From Plantago ovata (taxonomy: Eukaryota; Streptophyta; Magnoliopsida; Lamiales; Plantaginaceae), in the NCBI GenBank assembly GCA_028274465.1, contig CM051458.1:86758085-86822084 (forward strand): a stretch of DNA of 64,000 bases, in the 5' to 3' direction. The position numbers and the translations under genes were made by a program. The notes beneath the pieces are model-generated. The model saw only the letters and a program-made list of their open reading frames with translations, made no database searches and was not told the DNA's origin. This document shows positions 56,803 through 64,000 of this stretch, piece after piece (positions within the stretch are counted from its first letter, which is position 1; each line of letters begins with the position of its first letter).

Positions 56803-59037
56803 TTAAGACATTCGGCTTTTGTCCGCAGCAGCAATTTCAAGTTTAACTACCCTATTTAGCAGCTCTTGTTGCTCCACAATTCCTTTGGCACATGTAACTA
56901 CATCGTCAGTCACATGTTCCAAGGACAATAGCTCCAGGCTTTCACCAAGGGTTGATGGAATCTCCAAGAGTTTCTTACAGTTATTAACATAAAGAAATCG
57001 AAGTTTGGGGAAATGATCATTGCTTGCTCGCCAATGCTTCAAGTCCGCTCTTTCAACGTGCAAGCATACAAGTTCAAGGAAACCGCTACCAACAGCTTGC
57101 CAGGTATTGCCTTGAAATGCACTTTCTTTTAGTTTAAGCACCTCAAGGGATCTAATTGCTGATAATATGGACATCTTCGCCCAATCCAAACGGGTACCAC
57201 TTAACACTAGAACTTTGAGTTGTGGTGGGAAATTATGTGAATCAGGTAGGTGTTTTAATGGATAATCAGCTGCTCCTCCACGAGACACCTGATGCACAAG
57301 CTTCAACTTGTACAGAGAGTCCAACTCTCGCAAACATTTGGACTCTCCCAGAATTCTCAAATCGCCTTGGATTCCTAAAGCAATTAGGTTAGTTACCTTT
57401 TTACAAACTTCAACCGTGCAGCTCTCAGGTGACAATCTACTCATTGTCTGAAGTTCCTTCCCACCTTCATCTTCACCATTCTTTGTCAAGACAATAGATG
57501 CCTTTGTATTGAAATGCCTCAGATGCCGCATCTTCCATATATCTCCTTTGATTCCAAGTGTTTGCGAGGGTGTATCCACAATGAGTGTCTGTAGGTTCCA
57601 CAGATTGGTAACAGACTCTGGAAGAACATCGAACTGATCACTAGCCACGGAGAGAGTGAGATATCTCAAGTGATTTAGATGTTGTACTAGCTTTGGGGGA
57701 TACTTCTGGAACTTCATATCTTTGGCAGCATACACTCGGAGTGAGCTGAAGGCCTCAGTGACAGATGGAATATCACTGGCCTCCAATGTCATGGGAGACT
57801 CTATGAAACATATGAAAGAGCGCGACTTCGGGAGCTTCGGTTTTTCGGAGAAGAAGTCAAGGGCATGGGAATAGATACAGATGCGACGAACTTTCTCAAT
57901 GTCTTTATGTGTTTCAGGCATGCTGCTGATTTGCCGGAATAAGTTTAGCTTCTTGCCTTCTGCTTTACATATTTCATGTATAGAATCATGGACATGGCAT
58001 ACTTTAGCTACACCATCAAGTTTTGTTTTTCTATTCATCACCAAGTTCCGTCTGATAAGCTCTTTCAAGTTGTTGTGAGCAACTTCTTCCAACCTGCTTC
58101 CCAGACTCCCCTCTACAAACCCTTCGGCGATCCACAACCTGATCAGCTCTTTCACAGGGATGTCAGCATCTTCAGGAAACACACCTAAATAGAGAAAGCA
58201 GTTTCTTAACTCATATGGTAGTTTATCGTAGCTAAGCGACAAAATACTTCCCAATAATCTCTTGGGATCTTCTTCAACGAGATAACTTTTCACCTTCCTA
58301 GAGACATCTTCCCATTCCCTCTTTATATCTGGAAAGTTGTCGCCTGATCTTGATGTTTTCTCTGCCAAAATTCCTCCAATGACTACGATGGAAAGTGGAA
58401 GTCCTTTGCAATCGATTGCAATGTCCTTGCCGATGCTCACCAGTTCTTGAGGCACATTATCAAGCCTGGAAAATACTTCGTATTGGAGAAGCTCCCAACT
58501 CTCGTTGTTGTCTAGGAACCTCAGGTTATGGGCTTGTCGTGTTGAAGTAGAAGCGTAATAACCCACAGCCCTGTCGCGCGTAGTAATCAGGACCTTACCT
58601 GATTTGTTATTTGTTGGCAATAAACCTTTGAGTTTCTTCCAGGCACCAATCGTCCAGACATCGTCCAACACTAACAAGAACTTTACTTCTTCTAGATGAG
58701 CCGTGACTGTTCGAAGTAATTGTTCATCGGTGAGAGATTCATCCGGATTAGGTGTGAACTTTGACAGAATGTCAAGCAACACTTTCCTCATGTTGAGATT
58801 ATCGGATACGTTCAACCATATTTGAGTCGGAAACTCAAATTTGATTGTTGGGTGCTCGATAATTTTCCAGGCCAATGTTGTCTTCCCCAAGCCAGCCATA
58901 CCAATGATTGAACAAACTTCTAGTTCAGCTGATTCTCCAGTGAAGCAATTGACAAAGAATTGGGTCTCAGCTTCAAAACCAACTATGTGTTGACTCTTCT
59001 GCATAAAATTATAAGACGACAGAGGAACGCAAGTCAT
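56803..59037 (-). CDS. R1-like NLR lacking the N-terminal domain, 744 aa
   Basis: Open frame from the ATG at 59037 (MTCVPLSSYNFMQKS). NB-ARC begins almost at once: HIVGFEAETQFF, P-loop GMAGLGKTT (46-54), kinase-2 FLLVLDDVW, KVLITTRDR, CKGLPLSIVVIGG and CFLYLGVFPED. Then RLWIAEGFV and the VHD variant of MHD (349-351). LRR sequence follows to LLSLEHVTDDVVTCAKG and a short tail. The 790-residue N-terminal region of the sister NLR is absent. The 540 bases upstream show no coiled-coil or R1 domain. Either the N terminus lies on an exon lost in the duplication, or this is a truncated receptor without its signalling domain. Nucleotide-binding motifs and the frame are intact, so a regulatory NB-LRR protein is possible. 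It closes module C. Confidence 0.9.
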   Translation of the reverse strand: MTCVPLSSYNFMQKSQHIVGFEAETQFFVNCFTGESAELEVCSIIGMAGLGKTTLAWKIIEHPTIKFEFPTQIWLNVSDNLNMRKVLLDILSKFTPNPDESLTDEQLLRTVTAHLEEVKFLLVLDDVWTIGAWKKLKGLLPTNNKSGKVLITTRDRAVGYYASTSTRQAHNLRFLDNNESWELLQYEVFSRLDNVPQELVSIGKDIAIDCKGLPLSIVVIGGILAEKTSRSGDNFPDIKREWEDVSRKVKSYLVEEDPKRLLGSILSLSYDKLPYELRNCFLYLGVFPEDADIPVKELIRLWIAEGFVEGSLGSRLEEVAHNNLKELIRRNLVMNRKTKLDGVAKVCHVHDSIHEICKAEGKKLNLFRQISSMPETHKDIEKVRRICIYSHALDFFSEKPKLPKSRSFICFIESPMTLEASDIPSVTEAFSSLRVYAAKDMKFQKYPPKLVQHLNHLRYLTLSVASDQFDVLPESVTNLWNLQTLIVDTPSQTLGIKGDIWKMRHLRHFNTKASIVLTKNGEDEGGKELQTMSRLSPESCTVEVCKKVTNLIALGIQGDLRILGESKCLRELDSLYKLKLVHQVSRGGAADYPLKHLPDSHNFPPQLKVLVLSGTRLDWAKMSILSAIRSLEVLKLKESAFQGNTWQAVGSGFLELVCLHVERADLKHWRASNDHFPKLRFLYVNNCKKLLEIPSTLGESLELLSLEHVTDDVVTCAKGIVEQQELLNRVVKLEIAAADKSRMS

Positions 59038-59340
59038 TGACAAATCACAAGCAGAAACATAACCAAACCAATTTCATACTTTTAATTGTAACCAGCAAAC
59101 AACACAAAGATTGAAGACCTGGATTGAACGCGCTAATCAAACATCTTCGGTGCCATTTCTTGTGTGGCAGAAAGTTTAAGTGAAACTCTAGTAAAAATTT
59201 ACAGATTTAATTAACTATGAGAAAGATTAATAACAATTGTAATTGGGCACACTTTCTTAATATATATACTACCATGTTGATTTTCCTATTATTTAATAAA
59301 ATCACAATTTTTACTAGGCTTACTCTATTTTCTAAGGACA
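59038..59340. other. Upstream flank of the truncated NLR
   Basis: AT-rich. I looked on the minus strand for an upstream NLR exon and saw none. Confidence 0.45.
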
Positions 59341-59362
59341 GTGGTGGCAATCCGTTAAAACC

Positions 59363-59585
59363 CGCTCACCACCCGCTCCACACACACAAAAGTTAAAAGT
59401 TAAGTATGGGTGCGGATGTGGTGCCCGTCCAATACCCAACCCACAAAAAACCCCGGACACCACGTACACCCGGATCAAAGAAAATTAGGGTGTGGTGTCG
59501 GCCGGATATTTGTGGGTTGGGTGTTGGACGGGCATGACACCGGCACCCATACTTAATTTTTGTGTGTAGCGGGTAAAAAAAACAT
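59363..59585. repeat. Inverted repeat rich in CCCGCAC/GGGTGCGG words
   Basis: The left arm (59363-59460) reads ACACACAAAAGTT, then AAGTATGGGTGCGGATGTGG, TGCCCGTCCAATACCCAACC and CACAAAAAACC. The right arm (59490-59585), reversed, gives ACACACAAAAATTAAGTATG, GGTGCCGGTGTCATGCCC, GTCCAACACCCAACCCACAA. Arms are about 85 percent alike. It is probably the remnant of a foldback or MITE element into which the hAT MITE at 59755 later inserted. Confidence 0.75.
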
Positions 59586-59746
59586 ACGTCCATAAAAAAA
59601 TATGAAAATAATATCAATGCAAATAAATAAAGATTTTTTAGGGGGGCTGGGGGTATTTTTTTTTCGGGATGGAGTACGTGTGGAAAGGTAACGGGTGCGG
59701 ATCGGGTGTGTGTGCAAAATATAACGGGTGCAAATTGAGTATATCA

Positions 59747-60326
<580 letters not shown>

Positions 60327-60575
60327 TGCTTGTCTTTAATGGATGTGTAGTCGTTGGGTGCCAAAGCGGATCAGATGGTATCCGTTTACAAGCCTAAGTG
60401 GAAGTATAAGTACAACCTCTATAAATTAATACATTTCGGACCATGAAAATTTATTATCTTATTAAAATATTAATTTATGTATAAATTAATATTTTATTAA
60501 TTTACATAATAGTTAATCCGTAAATGTGTAACTTCATTTTGACTGTTCAAAAAATAAGCGGATCATATATCAAAT

Positions 60576-61385
60576 TAGGGCTTCTTATATCTAGTACCCG
60601 TGTTAGATTCTTTTATTATAGATAGTCCCATGTTAGTTAAACAATTACATCCACTACCACTATTCGTTACTTTTAATTACATGTAGACCCACGATCTTGA
60701 TTTTTGGCGAATAAAAACAATACAAAGACATTTTTACCCTTGGTCAAATATTGAACTTTGACTGAGACCAAACAATTTCAATTTTATTAATATCACATTT
60801 GCCTCAAATCTTTTTACTTTCACCAATTTGACACTTAATAATTCAATACAAGACATGTAACTTTTAAAAATTTCAAAATGATTTCAAATTTTATTGCACA
60901 CTAATCCCCTATAAATTTTATATTTTAAAATTAACCTATAATAACTAAATTAAAAAAAAAGATGACATCCAATTGATCGGAGCTACTACAACTCCGATTA
61001 GGTCGGAGTTGTTGAGCTCCGATCAGATCGGAGCTATAACTCCGATTAACCGTGATCAGAGATGTGCCAGAGCTGTGCGCGGTAGAACGCTACCTCCAAT
61101 TCCCTGTATGTTCGATAGAGCCAAAGATTCCCCCTATCGGAGAGCTCTGGTAGAGAGGAAAAGCTCCGGTAGAATGAAGAAAGAAAGAAAAAAAAAAGAG
61201 AAAAAAGAAAAATAAAATAAAAATTGGAAAACAATAAGTCCATGTTTGGATTGACCATTGTGAACAATGGCACAAAAGTTGGTCAACGGATTTTGAGATT
61301 TTTGGACCCAGATGTAATTGTTTGACTAGTCGAGGGCAGATATAATTATGACTTCTAGTAGGGGTACTGGATGAAATATTCCCTA
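60576..61385. mobile_element. Non-autonomous TIR element carrying GATCGGAG palindromes
   Basis: It starts TAGGGCTTCTTATATCTAGT followed by ACCCGTGTTAG. The end reversed is TAGGGAATATTTCATCCAGT followed by ACCCCTACTAG. Similarity between the arms continues through AAACAATTACATC for roughly 100 bases. The interior 60976-61045 is built of GATCGGAGCT and AACTCCGATT words. No clear target duplication, and no coding frame of note. The superfamily is uncertain. Confidence 0.6.
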
Positions 61386-61991
61386 AACAAAAATATATAA
61401 TGATTTTTTTTAGCAATTGGGCGTTATGTAATATATGGAGAAAATATTACATTAAAATCTTCTAACTTGTAATGATTTCATGGAACCGAGCCTCTAACAG
61501 ATGACCAAATAATTGAAGACATCATGGGCTGGACATGACAAAAATGACGAAGTTGATCGAAGATGATAGTGTTGCATTGGAGCATGTTAGTAGAAAAGAA
61601 GCAATACTACTCACATAGAATAATTTTATACTACAACACGAGAATTCTACGCCGGAACTTCTAATGGCAGTCATAAAACTTAAAGATAATATCTAGGGAG
61701 ATATAAATTTCAACGAGAAACAATTAACTATATTTGGTTGGAGTCATTTCTCAAGAAAGTTCTGTAATTTAATTACATATGTATATTTTTAATAAATTAG
61801 TGAATTATTAATTTATGTATTGGATATGAGTACCTATTTGATTTTAAGAAAAATTATTGTCTTATAATGTTAACCAAGTTATTAATTTAGCATGTTGGTC
61901 CCAAGCGAGATTGCATATAAAAATAAAGGATTTGTAAATTTGTTCTTATGTTATCGTAAATTAAATGTATCAAAATATTTATAAGATATTG
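61386..61991. other. AT-rich spacer between two MITEs
   Basis: No gene or clear repeat is seen. Confidence 0.45.
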
Positions 61992-62794
61992 TAATTCTAT
62001 GGAAAAATACTCCAAAATGTACCATAAGTTTCCTACTCCGTCCATTTTGTACCGTAAGTTTGTTACTCCCACATTTGTCCTATAAATTCACAAAAATCTA
62101 TTTTTTGTACTTCGGGCCAAATCTAGCCCGATGAACTAATATTAGGTCAAATGTGAATCTGATTCACCCCAATTTGCTATAAACTCGCGAATTAGTGATA
62201 ATTATTCACTAATTCGCCTGAATCATAAATAAATTAAATTATATCTTTTTAAAGCAAATAAGGTAATTGTTGAGCATACCCATTTATATGACACATCATT
62301 ACAAAAAATAAATAAATAAATAAAATTGAGCATTGATATTACATATAACTCTAATTAAGAATTTATCGTACCCCAATTGATTTTCGCAAATAATTAGAAC
62401 TTAGAACAAGGAGAGCATCAACTCAATCCACTTTGTCTTCATGGCATACATTGAAAAAAAATAGACCCATTTTATTTGTTTGACTGCATCGATATGTCAT
62501 ACAAAGAGGTATGCTCCACAATTACCGTGATTGTTTTGAATTTGTTTTTAGATATTTTAATAATGACTCTGAAATAGTGAAAAATTATCACTAATTCGCG
62601 AGTTCATGTGAATTTGTGATGAATCTGATTCAAATTTACCCTAATATTAGTTCACCGGGATAGATTTGGCCCGAAGTATAAAAATTAGATTTTTGTGAAC
62701 TACATGACAAAATGTGGAAGTAACAAACTTACAATACAAAATGGGCGAAGTAGGAAATTTATGGTACATTTTGGAGGATTTTTCCTAATTCTAT
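61992..62794. mobile_element. Mutator-type (MULE) MITE with 9-bp target duplication
   Basis: The element is 62001-62785 (785 bp). The left end reads GGAAAAATACTCCAAAATG and the right end reversed reads GGAAAAATCCTCCAAAATG. The inverted arms stay similar for about 180 bases, through GTACCATAAGTTTCCTAC and TTCACAAAAATCTA. It is flanked by TAATTCTAT at 61992-62000 and 62786-62794. Long terminal inverted repeats plus a 9-bp duplication are the signature of MULEs. No transposase is encoded. Confidence 0.93.
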
Positions 62795-62849
62795 TCGTCG
62801 TTTAGTATTCAAATATCATCTTATGTTTATTAATCAAAGATCATATTCT

Positions 62850-63475
62850 ATTCGGGGCTATTACATTTGGTACGCCTGCTATTTTTTGTTATTACAGACT
62901 AGCCCATCTATATTTTTTATTACGTAATCTTCCCCTGCTATATAAATGTAATTACAGATTAACCCACGACTTTGACTTTGAGCGCTCTAAACCTTGGAAA
63001 TGACCTTTTCGCCCAGTCGGAATTTCAAGTTCTGAATTAATCCAAACAACATGAAGTTTCATTTATTACAAATTTACCTCAAATGTTTTAATTTGTACGA
63101 TATTAACACAAACTATTTAGAAATTAACCCACATAATGTAACTATACTTCAAAATAGTTTACAAAATTATTTAAAAACTAACTCCTACAAAAAATGAGTT
63201 TCAAATTGAGTCCCAAAGTTTATTTCTTTTCTTTTCTTTTTTTCTTTATAAATAAAAAAATACTAAATGAAAATAAAAAATTAAAAAAAAAAAAGTGGGG
63301 AAGAAGATGAAAAGTTTCGATCGGAACTGGAACAACTCCGATCGGAGCTTTGCAGAGCTCCAATCGAAGCCGAATCATCTCCGATTGGAGCTATGTACAA
63401 CTCCAATCGAGCTTTTCGGCTCCGAATCATCTCCGATCGGAGCTGATTCCGCTCCGCTCCGATCGGAGTTGCTGT
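62850..63475. mobile_element. Second element with GATCGGAG palindromes, right end unclear
   Basis: The order of motifs copies the element at 60576: an opening with TGGTACGCCTGCTA, an ACAGATTAACCCACGACTTT word (compare TAGACCCACGATCTTGA), AT-rich middle, then 63317-63475 packed with GATCGGAGCT, CTCCGATCGGAG and CTCCAATCGAG. Same orientation as the first. The right end could not be found. Confidence 0.45.
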
Positions 63476-63579
63476 TGTTGTTTCGTTTATTTTTTTTTTT
63501 TATTTTGGCAAAATAATATTGCATACTGTTATGAGATCTATGGGCTTGAGAACTAACTGTTATAGAAGGCTGGAAAGAA

Positions 63580-63800
63580 ATGTTTTGCAGTTCAGGCCAT
63601 AAGAAGAGTCTGGTGTACAAAATCAGAGCTGCGGCTTTTGGGGCTGCTCTTGATGGTATTTGGCGTAGAAGGAATAAAAGGATTTTTGAAGGAGAACTAG
63701 TAACCGTAGAGCTCTGTTGCAGAGAAATTGCACATACTTACAGACGAGGATCAGGTATAAGTGTGGGGCTAAGTGAAACAGGTTCATTACTAAAACTCTT
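63580..63800 (+). pseudogene. LINE reverse transcriptase, C-terminal zf-RVT-like tail
   Basis: The translated sequence KIRAAAFGAALDGIWRRRNK followed by RIFEGE…CCREIAHTYRRGSG resembles the zf-RVT tail of plant L1-type reverse transcriptase proteins (pattern IWRxRNxRIFE). The frame opens without any upstream RT domain, since 62850-63480 is a different element. It is therefore a truncated relic. L1 elements are typically truncated at the 5' side, which fits. Confidence 0.65.
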
Positions 63801-64000
63801 GAGAATGTTATGGCTCTCTAAGTTTTATTGTTATGATCTTATTTTCTGTTTGCCACTGCTTATTAATGTGTGATTTTGAGTTTCCCTGGGGCTTGGTTAG
63901 TTTCTGTGTATCGGTGACAGATTTTGAGTACAAAGAATCTGAAGTTGGATGGTTTTTGTAGTCTGCTGTCTCTACCATGAAGGTGGTGTTTTTCTCTTCT
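63801..64000. other. 3' flank of the LINE relic
   Basis: T-rich sequence that could be the 3' UTR of the LINE. Nothing else is recognisable before the window ends. Confidence 0.4.

Noticed and set aside
63580..63873. Independent 97-residue protein gene at the window end
   Set aside because: The sequence matches the tail of LINE reverse transcriptases and lacks its own promoter or family.

Overview
The window is nuclear DNA from a flowering plant. It is AT-rich, has many short GT/AG introns, and carries typical angiosperm families. The late-blight R1-type NLR genes point to an asterid eudicot, possibly Lamiales, but that assignment is inference. I joined exons by hand from splice sites, reading-frame continuity and family knowledge.

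Positions 1-26000 are an ordinary euchromatic gene block. It holds an intronless ERF020-like AP2/ERF factor (952-1371, +), a three-exon LEA-like gene (2251-3279, +), a three-exon probably plastid-targeted UPF0301/AlgH-like protein (3943-6578, -), a ten-exon protein with two thioredoxin-fold/GST-N modules (8057-12100, +) and a 22-exon DRP2-type dynamin (14475-25740, +). MITE-like insertions sit in the dynamin introns.

Positions 27600-59040 are a dynamic cluster. A glucuronoxylan 4-O-methyltransferase (GXM, DUF579) gene at 27613 (+) has a one-base frameshift near its end. It is followed by a small conserved three-exon plant gene of unknown function (29024-31214, +). From intron 2 of that gene onward, a module recurs three times in the same orientation: last exon of the unknown gene (+), GXM (-), R1-type resistance gene (-). 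Module A (about 30.7-34.7 kb) has an intact GXM and a broken R1-domain-only gene. Module B (38.6-45.6 kb) has an orphan exon, a deleted GXM relic and a 1522-residue NLR. Module C (54.2-59.0 kb) has a broken exon, a GXM pseudogene and an NLR with no N-terminal domain. Modules B and C are separated by a PIF/Harbinger (Pong-like) element with both its genes, which lies between GAACG-rich inverted arms that may belong to an older element.

Positions 59040-64000 are a transposon graveyard. It contains a hAT-type MITE with an 8-bp target duplication, a Mutator-type MITE with a 9-bp target duplication, an older inverted repeat, two arrays of GATCGGAG palindromes and the tail of a LINE reverse transcriptase. 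No rRNA, tRNA or CRISPR array was seen. The most interesting result is the repeated co-duplication of a cell-wall xylan methyltransferase with R1-type immune receptor genes, with different parts decaying in each copy.
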